Assembly (NCBI GenBank): GCA_018267955.1
Contig: JAFDXL010000006.1
Span: forward strand, 106,290-170,289
Length of the DNA stretch: 64,000 bases
Reading direction: 5' to 3'
From: Bacteroidota bacterium
Lineage (GTDB): Bacteria; Bacteroidota; Bacteroidia; Chitinophagales; Chitinophagaceae
The number at the start of each line of letters is the position of its first letter. Position 1 is the first letter of the stretch. The translations under genes and the position numbers were made by a program. Shown piece by piece: positions 10,501-17,503 of the stretch. The notes beneath the pieces are model-generated. The model ran no database searches. It saw only the letters and a program-made list of their open reading frames with translations, and was not told where the DNA came from.

Positions 10501-11436
10501 GCTGGTACCTAATAAAAATGCAAAAGAATAATTACCGTTAGTAGTATATTTTGCAACATAGGCATCAAGATTGCCTACGGGGTATAAGTACGCCGTATTC
10601 GTTGGTGAAGGATCAAAATCGAGACTAGTGGTATATTCTACAAAGCCGGTAATGTACACATTGCCGGCACTGTCTGTTGTTAAACTCCTTAAGGAGTTAT
10701 TCACGGATGTGCTACCAGGTTTACCAAAATTGAACACCCATACCAATTGTTTATCTCCCGTATATTTTGCTAAAAAGATAGTTCCACCTGTTGCAGCATT
10801 TAAAACAGTAGAGCCTGTTGGAGAGGGATCGAAGTCTAAAGTATCTTTAAATACGCCGCCGACATAGACATTGCCGGCGCTATCTGTAGAAAGAGCGTCA
10901 ATTGCCTCCACCCAATAAGGTGTACCAAACTGCATTACCCATTTGTAGCTTCCTGTGGACGAATATTTTGCAAGAAAGCCATCTCCACCATAAGGCTGAC
11001 CACTTGATCCTATAATACCCTGACAGGTTAGATAGGCAGTACCACCTGAAGAAGGGTCAAAATCAACATTTGTTCCGCGAAAATACCCCCCGATAAAAAC
11101 GTTGTTTGAATCGTCTGTAGTAATGGCGTTGATCCCATCGTAATCCTGCTTGCCCAACGAGAACCCCCACAGAAAACTTCCTGCGGGACTATAGCATGCT
11201 AAATACATGTCCTGGGTAGAACTATATGATGTGATATTGTATGTTGAAGAGGAAGGATCAAGATCTATAGTACCTGTATATTGACCTGCAACTAATACAT
11301 TGCCATTTTTAGAAATGGTTGTTACATATCCAACATCATCGCTAGTGTACCCGGCCGTAATGAGCCATTGAGGTGTCTGGGCATAAGAACTTGCAGCCAT
11401 CAATATGCTGAACATCAGCATAATAAAAGTTTTCAT
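7561..11436 (-). CDS. Giant T9SS type B secreted protein: SBBP-like beta-propeller repeats, six Ig/PKD-like repeats, CHU_C domain
   Basis: 1291 residues. A signal peptide (MKTFIMLMFSILMAASSYA) is followed by ~450 residues of propeller-like repeats with the recurring pattern TTDSAGNVYITGF...LDFDPSP, as in SBBP proteins. Then come six tandem ~77-residue units starting NPxPxANAGNDTxVCP and ending NxYGCKDTDD, which are Ig/PKD-like. The last ~90 residues hold IIPDAFSPNNDGKND, YNRWGQQVF and a terminal MIHLLR, the gliding-motility-associated C-terminal domain that directs T9SS export and surface attachment. The protein is probably a surface adhesin or cell-wall-associated display. No enzymatic domain is seen. 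Confidence 0.88.
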   Translation of the reverse strand: MKTFIMLMFSILMAASSYAQTPQWLITAGYTSDDVGYVTTISKNGNVLVAGQYTGTIDLDPSSSTYNITSYSSTQDMYLACYSPAGSFLWGFSLGKQDYDGINAITTDDSNNVFIGGYFRGTNVDFDPSSGGTAYLTCQGIIGSSGQPYGGDGFLAKYSSTGSYKWVMQFGTPYWVEAIDALSTDSAGNVYVGGVFKDTLDFDPSPTGSTVLNAATGGTIFLAKYTGDKQLVWVFNFGKPGSTSVNNSLRSLTTDSAGNVYITGFVEYTTSLDFDPSPTNTAYLYPVGNLDAYVAKYTTNGNYSFAFLLGTSSLEDMFSITLDSLRNIYVMGYTTANSIDLDPSSSTATVSLSGGGGTNIMLAKYSNSGTYQWGKMIGSSGNDFGYKLAVSKSRLNATGYFSGTVNFNPATSSAVNLTSAGGTDLFLAKYKLDGTYDCGFRLGSSTDDYGSGLAADTFGNMYISGGFSGTNTDFDPGAATTNATSAGGTDIFLVKYKWENAIPGYLIGDTVCQGEQAYLTYIDTAGNATAIIQYTSGSTTYKRTVQSGVPFPLSPNPTSTTSYVFSLSSVSCASSVTGNTVSVIVNPAPIANAGNDTGVCPTANVQLHGTGGGSYSWYSTSTIINPASATPTVTGYTAGTYNLVVTNAYGCKDTDDINITINPVPIANAGNDTTVCSVPSVQLYGSGGVSYSWYSTAAIVNANTATPLVSGTTIGTYYVIVANGYNCKDTDDVNVLVNPAPVANAGNDTAVCPTALVPLHGTGGNTYSWYGTSSVTNPLTANPTVSGYLTGTYYLVVTNSYNCKDTDDVNVVINPVPIADAGNDTAVCPAANVQLHGSGGGTYSWYGTSTITNAGTATPIVTGYVAGVYDLIVTNAYGCKDTDIVNVNINPVPAANAGSDTSLCPVSNVQLHGSGGGTYTWYSALPINNPNTQSPIVAGNVSGTYTLYVTNTFGCKDTDDVSVIVKPVPMASAGADTIVCQGASIRLDGSGGGTYYWYSGSPIADANLQNPVVTISKTQTFYLVVSNGSCTDTASVTISLRAKPTLFITPRTYDLCRGDSVSIVARGGDDYHWWPDSALTLLDNNRVSVSPRSNMIYKVAVFDKICGTSDTLFSVVTVRDLPNISVKKSNDITCSDNTTELSASGALKYQWYPDASLDDHLSPNVIASPESTIDYQVVGINQYGCADTAIISVNVKKEGALSLIIPDAFSPNNDGKNDCFQIYSNSAFVTYEFAIYNRWGQQVFHSNNINDCWDGKFKGVDAEMGTYSYFIKGNTSGCSNIFKKGMIHLLR
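8310..9690 (-). repeat. Six in-frame tandem repeats of about 231 bp
   Basis: The section of the giant T9SS gene coding for the Ig/PKD-like units repeats at a period of about 231 bases (77 codons). Unit starts fall near 9685, 9450, 9225, 8995, 8765 and 8535 on the minus strand. Copies differ by many synonymous and some amino-acid changes, so they are old enough to be distinct, but they remain a substrate for recombination. Confidence 0.8.
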
Positions 11437-11549
11437 AATAGTGTGATTACTAACTAAAAGTAAGAACTATAAATTCAAATTTTCAATCATTGCTATCAGA
11501 GAATATTAAAGGTAAAAATCACCTATCTTCATTTCCATAAAACTACATT

Positions 11550-11963
11550 ATGCCACACACTCTGTACCTGAACTACAATGGCAATGCTGAAGAAGCCATT
11601 AATTTTTACAAAGACAACCTGAATGGTACGCTGGTATCATTGCAGCGCTTTGGCGATACACCCATGCCGGGAAATGAAAAGGACAAAGACAAGATCATGC
11701 ACGCAGTGCTGGACCTGCAGGGCTTCATCATTATGTTCTCTGACGGTAATGATGAACATAAAGTAACCTTTGGCGATAATTTCTCTATTGCGCTGGATTT
11801 TAAATCAGAAAGCGAGATGGAAAAAGCCTTCCATGCCATGAGCGCAGGCGGGCAGGTGACTATGCCGCTGCAAGACACCTTCTGGGGCGCACGCTTTGGC
11901 ATGTGCACTGATAAGTTTGGGGTGAACTGGATGTTTAATATGGATAAGAATCAGCAACAGTAA
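11550..11963 (+). CDS. PhnB-like VOC/glyoxalase-fold protein
   Basis: 137 residues. The start PHTLYLNYNGNAEEAINFY and the ending GARFGMCTDKFGVNWMFN are the hallmarks of the PhnB / 3-demethylubiquinone-methyltransferase-like branch of the vicinal-oxygen-chelate superfamily. Members are small cytosolic beta-alpha-beta-beta-beta dimers. Despite the family name most have no proven methyltransferase activity, and the true substrate is unknown. It is transcribed alone and convergent with rplI, from which a strong shared hairpin separates it. Confidence 0.82.
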   Translation: MPHTLYLNYNGNAEEAINFYKDNLNGTLVSLQRFGDTPMPGNEKDKDKIMHAVLDLQGFIIMFSDGNDEHKVTFGDNFSIALDFKSESEMEKAFHAMSAGGQVTMPLQDTFWGARFGMCTDKFGVNWMFNMDKNQQQ

Positions 11964-11978
11964 TAGTCGCCGGGCAAA

Positions 11979-12016
11979 GAAAAAGGGTTATCGTTCGATA
12001 ACCCTTTTTCTTTATT
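11979..12016. terminator. Bidirectional intrinsic terminator between VOC gene and rplI
   Basis: The perfect palindrome GAAAAAGGGTTATCG / CGATAACCCTTTTTC (11979-12010) carries A-runs and T-runs built into its arms, so it can end transcripts from both sides. rplI ends at 12032. Confidence 0.88.
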
Positions 12017-12031
12017 AAAATCCTGTTAGTA

Positions 12032-12478
12032 TTATTCACCAACAACTTCAAATTCAATTTCAAGAACGTTGTCTTTACCGAAATCGATCTGAGCTTTGTG
12101 TGTACCTGCTTCTTTTACATCATCTACCAGGGTGATGCGGCGACGGTCGATCTCGTATCCTTTCTGTTCGCGGATAGCGCGTGCCAGCTGGATAGAGGTA
12201 ACAGAACCGAAGATCTTACCGCTGGTACCGATCTTAGCACCCAGTTTCACCGGGGATGCCTTCAGCACTTCAGTAACTTTAGCTATTTCAGCCATCAGCT
12301 TCGCTTCGCGCTTAGCCAATTGCTTCTGGCGTTCCTGCATTACTTTCATATTGCTGGAGCTAGCCTCGATAGCATATTTTTGAGGTATTAGGTAGTTACG
12401 GGCATATCCCGGTCTTACTTCTACCAGCTCATGGGCACTGCCCAGGTTGTCTACATCTTTAATTAATATTACTTGCAT
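12032..12478 (-). CDS. rplI: 50S ribosomal protein L9
   Basis: 148 residues, normal length. The N-terminal rRNA-binding domain shows the classic VILIKDVDNLGSAHELVEV and PGYARNYLIPQKYA motifs. A long linker helix (residues ~45-75) joins the C-terminal domain with GKIFGSVTS. It is third in the rpsF-rpsR-rplI operon, six bases after rpsR, and ends at the shared terminator. Confidence 0.98.
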   Translation of the reverse strand: MQVILIKDVDNLGSAHELVEVRPGYARNYLIPQKYAIEASSSNMKVMQERQKQLAKREAKLMAEIAKVTEVLKASPVKLGAKIGTSGKIFGSVTSIQLARAIREQKGYEIDRRRITLVDDVKEAGTHKAQIDFGKDNVLEIEFEVVGE

Positions 12479-12484
12479 GATTTC

Positions 12485-12751
12485 TTACTTTAAAAGGTCA
12501 GTTACATAAGGCATCAGTGCCATTTGGCGTGCCTTTTTAACGGCGTGAGCTACTTTGCGCTGGAACTTCAGAGAGTTACCGGTAATGCGGCGAGGCAGCA
12601 TTTTACCTTGTTCGTTCACAAATTTTTTCAGGAACTCAGCATCTTTGTAATCGATGTACTTGATGCCCATTTTCTTGAAGCGGCAGTATTTTTTCTGGCG
12701 CTTTTCCACACGGGTAGAAGTGAGGAATTTTATATCGTTTTGCTTAGCCAT
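12485..12751 (-). CDS. rpsR: 30S ribosomal protein S18
   Basis: 88 residues. The conserved S18 core is present: [20 protein letters not shown], then [20 protein letters not shown] and [13 protein letters not shown]18 pairs with S6 on the small-subunit platform. It lies 20 bases after rpsF and six before rplI. Confidence 0.98.
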   Translation of the reverse strand: MAKQNDIKFLTSTRVEKRQKKYCRFKKMGIKYIDYKDAEFLKKFVNEQGKMLPRRITGNSLKFQRKVAHAVKKARQMALMPYVTDLLK

Positions 12752-12771
12752 TTTCTAAAGTTTTTTAAAAG

Positions 12772-13128
12772 TTATGCGTTAGCAGTTTCAGAAACCTTGT
12801 TACGCTTTTTAGCGTTGTACTCCACTGCATACTTGTCAAGGCGGGTAACCATCTGACGCATGATGTTCTCATCACGGTTGAACTGGATATCCAGTTTAGC
12901 GTTCAGATCAGTAGGAGCTTTGAACTCAACTACCCAATAAAGACCGGTTGTTTTTTTAGCGATGGGATAAGCCAGTGAACGCAGGCCCCATGCATCTGTG
13001 TGAACAACTTCACCACCGTTTTCCTTGATGAAGTCAACATACTTCTTTTGTGCTGCTTTAAAATCATCTTCTGCCAGTACGGGCGTAAAGATCAGCATCA
13101 GCTCGTAGCTCTGATTTTGTGTTGCCAT
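12772..13128 (-). CDS. rpsF: 30S ribosomal protein S6
   Basis: 118 residues from ATG 13128 (MATQNQSYELMLIFTPVL). An in-frame upstream extension to 13236 is rejected because it would overlap the promoter, and its peptide is unlike S6. S6 motifs are clear: YELMLIFTP at the start, GLRSLAYPIAKKTTGLYWV in the centre and the RQMVTRLDKYAVEY helix. It is the first gene of the operon. It is preceded by a consensus promoter and an untranslated leader of about 90 bases that can fold, consistent with S6:S18 autoregulation. Confidence 0.97.
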   Translation of the reverse strand: MATQNQSYELMLIFTPVLAEDDFKAAQKKYVDFIKENGGEVVHTDAWGLRSLAYPIAKKTTGLYWVVEFKAPTDLNAKLDIQFNRDENIMRQMVTRLDKYAVEYNAKKRNKVSETANA

Positions 13129-13154
13129 AAAAAATTTAAAGTGTTTAAAAATTC

Positions 13155-13219
13155 TCCCAACCGTCCGGCAGCAACGCCTGGATATCTCTTTATCGGAGAT
13201 AGCCGAACTGTTTTTGGGA
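13155..13219 (-). promoter_or_regulatory. Candidate structured leader of the rpsF operon (S6:S18 autoregulation)
   Basis: On the minus strand the leader has three nested pairings. TCCCAA (13219-13214) pairs with TTGGGA (13160-13155). GTTCGGC (13208-13202) pairs with GCCGGAC (13169-13163), with one G-U. TATCTC (13201-13196) pairs with GAGATA (13188-13183). The 3' strand contains CCG triplets in GCCGGACGG. Autoregulatory rpsF leaders bound by the S6:S18 complex are known in several phyla. The match here is inferred from position and folding only. Confidence 0.5.
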
Positions 13220-13222
13220 CTG

Positions 13223-13254
13223 CAAAGGTATAGCAATATTTTAAAAACAGCAAA
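13223..13254 (-). promoter_or_regulatory. Promoter of the rpsF-rpsR-rplI operon
   Basis: On the minus strand TTTG (13254-13251), 20 bases, then TACCTTTG (13230-13223). Both halves are exact Bacteroidota consensus matches. The predicted start is near 13217. Confidence 0.75.
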
Positions 13255-13398
13255 ATAAATGGACGTAATATCTAATGTATTAACTTAAAGCAATAATTCA
13301 TAATATGACATTCGCATTAGAAAAATACAGGCTGTGTAATAGTACATTTATAGTGTGAAAAGATAAAGTGTTCGTGACAAATCATAAACAAGCTCAGC

Positions 13399-15366
13399 AT
13401 GAAAAAACACTTTACGCTATTACCTGTGGTATTAATGGTGGCTTTTAGCAACTCATTAGCCCAAAACATAATATTTAAAGAAGACTTTGAGAACTTTAAG
13501 ACACCTTCGATAACCGGATGGAATACATCTACCCATACCGGCCCTGATGGCTGGCAGGCCAACCTGATGTACCTGGCGGTAGGCTCTACAAACCCTAACT
13601 GCTTCTGCTATAATTTACCCAATACCTTGAGTATGAGGAAAGTAGCCGGGGTATCGGATTGCGGAGGGGCGCACATGTTTAACTACAACAATATCAATGA
13701 CTTTATGTATACTCCCGCTATTAACTTGAGCGGCCGTAACAGAGTTGTATTAAAATGGGACTCTTACTTCTGGAAAAAGACAGACGGTGTGTTTACCGAA
13801 AAAGCTACGGTAGAAGTATCTGTGGACGGAGGCGCCCACTGGGACGTGGTAGCCAACGTGCCTGCCAATAAGGATAATTACAACTTCTCTACCTACACTG
13901 CTGACATCAGCGTATATGCCGGGTATAGCGATGTGCGCATTGGCTTTAGGTATAGCGATGGCGGTGGTTTCTTTAGCGGATGGGCGGTGGATAATGTGGA
14001 AGTGTTTGAACCAAGTAATAAAGACCTGTCGCTAACAAACATTACCCCGGAAAATGACTTGCTGGGATATTTGAAAATAAATACCGGCTACAATCACCGC
14101 TTTAGCGTATATAATATTGGCACAGATACCGTTCATGAGTTTACCCTCAATTATCAGCTTGATAATGGTTCCATCATTACAGACAGCATCAGCAATGTGT
14201 CCATTCCCGGATTTACGGGCCAGGATTTTGTCCATAAAATACCGGATACACTAACATCCCTGGGCAAGCATCCTGTAACAGCATGGGTAACCCTGGCAAA
14301 TGATACCCTGCACTGGAATGACACCCTGCATACCAACCTGACGGGCGCATATTTTATGCCACAGAAAATCGTAGCCGTAGAAGAAGGCACCGCCACGTGG
14401 AGCGCTACAGGGCCGCAGGGAATCGTGTATATGAAAAAATTATCGGACACCACCGGGTACTATGCCTGCCAGGTATCAATACATGATACAGACCCTATGA
14501 TGACGGCAGCGACACGGCCTTATTCTGACTATCTCTTTAACCTGGACCAGAACTATGTACCCTACTACCTGCTAGACAGGAGAACTCCGGTGGATATAAA
14601 CAGGTTATTGGAAGAAGTGAAGAAACGTCAGGATTATTTTGGATTTGCAGATATCAACATAGATCCCAAAATAGAAGGCAATGCCTTTCATGTTACTACT
14701 AAAATTCATCCGGCAGTGGATATGACGGGCGACTATCGTGTGCTGCTAATTATTACAGAAGACGACGTATCCGGCACAGCACCGGAATGGGATCAGCAGA
14801 ATATATTTTCGGGCGGGAAGCTGGGCCCTATGTTTGGGTATGAGAACCTGCCTAACCCCATCCCCGCGAAAGACATGAAATATCAATATGTGGTGAGAGG
14901 CATATGGCCATCGCCAGATGGTACGCAAAACCTGCCTGCCTCTATGATACATGACCAGATATATACCGTAAACTTTGACGCGGTACTACAAGACTCCTGG
15001 AACAAAGGCAGATTGAGGGCTAATATCTTTTTACTGCGGATGTCTGACAGTTCTGTAGTTAACAGTAATAAAATACTCTTTTACCTGGATATTAAAGACA
15101 AAGAGCCTGCATACGCAAATGCTTTCCTATACCCCAACCCTGCAACCGATCTATGCAAACTGGTATTTGATGCAAAAACCAACAGCAGCATGACCATGAA
15201 CATTACCGACATCAGCGGTAGAACAATAAAACAATACAATGCTGCCTACAATAGCGGCAAAAATGAAATATCCATAGATACCAGGGGAATGCTAAACGGC
15301 TTGTATTTTGTAAACATGATATCTGCAGAAGGAAGGAAAACATTGAAACTGCAGGTAATACGCTAG
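13399..15366 (+). CDS. T9SS type A secreted protein, Omp28-like with choice-of-anchor-type N-terminal domain
   Basis: 655 residues. A signal peptide (MKKHFTLLPVVLMVAFSNSLAQ) is followed by a jelly-roll-like region (IIFKEDFENF, RNRVVLKWDSYFW, GGFFSGWAVDNVEVFEP). This is the usual look of choice-of-anchor or MAM-like beta-sandwich domains in secreted Bacteroidota proteins. The section around residues 440-540 (LLIITEDDVSG, YVVRGIWPSPDG) resembles Omp28-related outer-membrane proteins. The last ~75 residues are a T9SS type A sorting domain (FLYPNPATDLCKLVF, ISGRTIKQY, NGLYFVNM). It is expected to be exported and surface-bound. A hairpin terminator follows. Confidence 0.82.
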   Translation: MKKHFTLLPVVLMVAFSNSLAQNIIFKEDFENFKTPSITGWNTSTHTGPDGWQANLMYLAVGSTNPNCFCYNLPNTLSMRKVAGVSDCGGAHMFNYNNINDFMYTPAINLSGRNRVVLKWDSYFWKKTDGVFTEKATVEVSVDGGAHWDVVANVPANKDNYNFSTYTADISVYAGYSDVRIGFRYSDGGGFFSGWAVDNVEVFEPSNKDLSLTNITPENDLLGYLKINTGYNHRFSVYNIGTDTVHEFTLNYQLDNGSIITDSISNVSIPGFTGQDFVHKIPDTLTSLGKHPVTAWVTLANDTLHWNDTLHTNLTGAYFMPQKIVAVEEGTATWSATGPQGIVYMKKLSDTTGYYACQVSIHDTDPMMTAATRPYSDYLFNLDQNYVPYYLLDRRTPVDINRLLEEVKKRQDYFGFADINIDPKIEGNAFHVTTKIHPAVDMTGDYRVLLIITEDDVSGTAPEWDQQNIFSGGKLGPMFGYENLPNPIPAKDMKYQYVVRGIWPSPDGTQNLPASMIHDQIYTVNFDAVLQDSWNKGRLRANIFLLRMSDSSVVNSNKILFYLDIKDKEPAYANAFLYPNPATDLCKLVFDAKTNSSMTMNITDISGRTIKQYNAAYNSGKNEISIDTRGMLNGLYFVNMISAEGRKTLKLQVIR

Positions 15367-15388
15367 AGATCGTGACTATGCATAAACG

Positions 15389-15418
15389 AAAGAGGAACGC
15401 AAATGCGTTCCTCTTTTA
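15389..15418. terminator. Bidirectional hairpin terminator
   Basis: AAAGAGGAACGCA (15389-15401) and TGCGTTCCTCTTT (15404-15416) form a perfect 13-bp stem with a two-base gap. It lies between convergent genes ending at 15366 and 15436. Confidence 0.82.
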
Positions 15419-15435
15419 ACATCTAAAAACTAGTA

Positions 15436-16845
15436 TCACTGCTTCACAAAAGCTTGGGCCATTAACTTATTGCCCCTGGCATCTGTTAACGATAAATGAT
15501 AGTTACCGGGTTGCAAGGCTGCTATTGACAGCTTCATATTATCTGAACCCGCGAGCATTGTTTGCATTACTACCTGGCCCAGGTTATTTACCACCTGTAC
15601 AACAACGTTGCCTGCAATAGCTTGTTTGGATTTTATATTCAGTTCGTTATTAGCAGGATTGGGATATACTGTGAAAGAGCTATTCTTAGCTACATTAGCA
15701 ACACCAAGATCCCAGCGAGCTTCGTAGTAATAATAGTAATGCGCTAGCTCTATCATATTGCCCATATAATCTAAAACACCTATGGTCTCAACAGGGTTGT
15801 TATTGGCGTTATATTTCCAGGCAGTCTTGAAATTAACCACATAATCATTGGTAGCCGAATCGACACCATAGAAGTAGATCGTATCAGGAAGATTAGCTCC
15901 ATTCAGGCGCCTTGTTTCCAGCGAAGACTTGTCCCACCTGTTGCTGTCAGCATTCCAATCCCTGGTTTCATCAAATGTGTAGAAATCAGTACCATTATAC
16001 CCAAAGCTATCTAGCGTTGATGGAACAAAAGAACCTGAGCCATTATAGTCTTCTTCGGTTTGAGTTTGCAATTTGTTGTTAGCATAATAGGTAAACAATG
16101 TGCGTGCTGAAGTATCAGGTACAGGACCAGAATAACTGTAGTATAATGTTTGCGTAAGATTGCCGGAGCCATCGTATGTATTTTCAGATTTCCCGGTAGG
16201 CGCCCAGACACCGGAAACCTTCTGGTATTGCATATATGCAAGTGCTTTGTTAGCCGTATTATAAGTATATACAGTCTTGCTCGCACTATCGAAGGAAGTG
16301 CCATTCCAAGTTAGCATGTATATAGCTTTTATATTTCCGGCAGCATCATAATCAAAAAAAGACTGGACATTGTTTGCCAAAGGCGTGCCGGGAGGGTTGC
16401 TTACCAGTCCCAGCTTAGTATCGAGCTTGCCGGCAGCATTGTATGTGCTGGCGCTACCATTACCCAGGTCGAAACCATTATTCCCCGTATAATAATTTAC
16501 TGATGAATCGGACTGTACTTTAGGTTCGTTGGAATAGTCATCATAATACATATCTGTAAAGTCAAACTCAGAACCACGAGGATTAGAGTACCAATACTTA
16601 GAGGAATCAGCAATCTTCATCACCGAGCCATCGAACTGATATATAGCATAAGAGGCCAGTCGTTCGTTGCTTGCTGTTGTCTTTGCAGACGCGGATTGCG
16701 CATGTAATAACTGAGAAACATTCTGAGACCGATGCGGCCTCATTAACTGTCTTAGTGTGTTTACGGATTGCTGAGCAGGGGTTTGCTGTGCATTGACTGC
16801 CATTGTCGTTAACGACAAGGAGAAGAGTAAAAAGGTTTTATTCAT
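15436..16845 (-). CDS. T9SS type A secreted protein with YD/RHS-like repeat body
   Basis: 469 residues. A signal peptide (MNKTFLLFSLSLTTMAVNAQ) is followed by a low-conservation helical stretch. The long body alternates motifs such as YNAAGKLDTKLG, YDAAGNIKAIYM, YDGSGNLTQTLYY and FTYYANNKLQTQ, a degenerate YD-repeat pattern seen in many secreted Bacteroidota proteins. The C-terminal T9SS type A sorting domain begins FTVYPNPANNELNIKS and ends with GNKLMAQAFVKQ. A surface or extracellular role is likely and no catalytic site is visible. A TACATTTG -7 element lies at 16864-16871 on the minus strand, only 19 bases from the start. Confidence 0.82.
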   Translation of the reverse strand: MNKTFLLFSLSLTTMAVNAQQTPAQQSVNTLRQLMRPHRSQNVSQLLHAQSASAKTTASNERLASYAIYQFDGSVMKIADSSKYWYSNPRGSEFDFTDMYYDDYSNEPKVQSDSSVNYYTGNNGFDLGNGSASTYNAAGKLDTKLGLVSNPPGTPLANNVQSFFDYDAAGNIKAIYMLTWNGTSFDSASKTVYTYNTANKALAYMQYQKVSGVWAPTGKSENTYDGSGNLTQTLYYSYSGPVPDTSARTLFTYYANNKLQTQTEEDYNGSGSFVPSTLDSFGYNGTDFYTFDETRDWNADSNRWDKSSLETRRLNGANLPDTIYFYGVDSATNDYVVNFKTAWKYNANNNPVETIGVLDYMGNMIELAHYYYYYEARWDLGVANVAKNSSFTVYPNPANNELNIKSKQAIAGNVVVQVVNNLGQVVMQTMLAGSDNMKLSIAALQPGNYHLSLTDARGNKLMAQAFVKQ

Positions 16846-16863
16846 ACTGTGATTTTATATAGC

Positions 16864-16871
16864 CAAATGTA
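16864..16871 (-). promoter_or_regulatory. -7 promoter element of the YD-like T9SS gene
   Basis: TACATTTG on the minus strand is an exact TAnnTTTG match 18 bases from the start codon. No clear TTTG is seen at -33. Confidence 0.45.
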
Positions 16872-16908
16872 ACGGCATCGTTTATAATTAATTGTCACAG
16901 TATCCCTA

Positions 16909-17427
16909 TTATTTTGTTAAAGCACGAATGATCTTGTTTGCCCTGCTTTTAAAGCCCGGCGTGGCTTCCAGCGATAAGGTGTCTTGCAAAATAGTTATTA
17001 ACTCCTGCTTAATATCGGGATATTTCTTTGCCAGCTCAGCTAATACAGACATCGCAAAAACCTTTATAGCCACAGCTTCTTTTACATCAGATAAAACATC
17101 GAAGCAGAGGTTCATCACTACACCTTCTTCATCCTCCGGCACCGAGCAAATCTCCAGGATCTTTAGTACATGCCTTTTGATACCATCATGCACCACAGGG
17201 CGCTGTAACCGAGATATGATATCGTGGAGATGAGGGTAGAGCAAAGCAGGATGATTCTCCGCAATCTTACTTAAAACCCAGGAGGCAGGGCGGGCGATAT
17301 CATCGTTCTCCGTAACAAAAATGTGTACCAGTTCTTTTATCTTCTTTTTATCAGTACTGATAATTTCTACCGCCTGCAAACATTGCCGGGCACTTTGAAT
17401 CGGGGCTATCTGGCTACGCATATCCAT
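16909..17427 (-). CDS. HEAT-repeat protein
   Basis: 172 residues from ATG 17427 (MDMRSQIAPIQSA). An in-frame TTG at 17433 is the alternative. The sequence is a series of paired helices with HEAT-type spacing: DDIARPASWVLSKIAENHPA, LHDIISRLQRPVVHDGIKRH, KEAVAIKVFAMSVLAELAKK and a C-terminal SRANKIIRAL. HEAT arrays are protein-binding scaffolds, so no reaction is implied. It has no signal peptide and should be cytosolic. It is divergent from tex with a 76-bp gap. Confidence 0.72.
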   Translation of the reverse strand: MDMRSQIAPIQSARQCLQAVEIISTDKKKIKELVHIFVTENDDIARPASWVLSKIAENHPALLYPHLHDIISRLQRPVVHDGIKRHVLKILEICSVPEDEEGVVMNLCFDVLSDVKEAVAIKVFAMSVLAELAKKYPDIKQELITILQDTLSLEATPGFKSRANKIIRALTK

Positions 17428-17503
17428 AAGCAAATATTAATAAAGATTTTCTTTTTAAAAATGAAGCCTCCCTGCTACATTCGCATCCGCAAGAAACAGA
17501 GAT

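Noticed and set aside
13129..13236. Upstream extension of rpsF
   Set aside because: It would code through the promoter and structured leader, and its peptide is unlike ribosomal S6.
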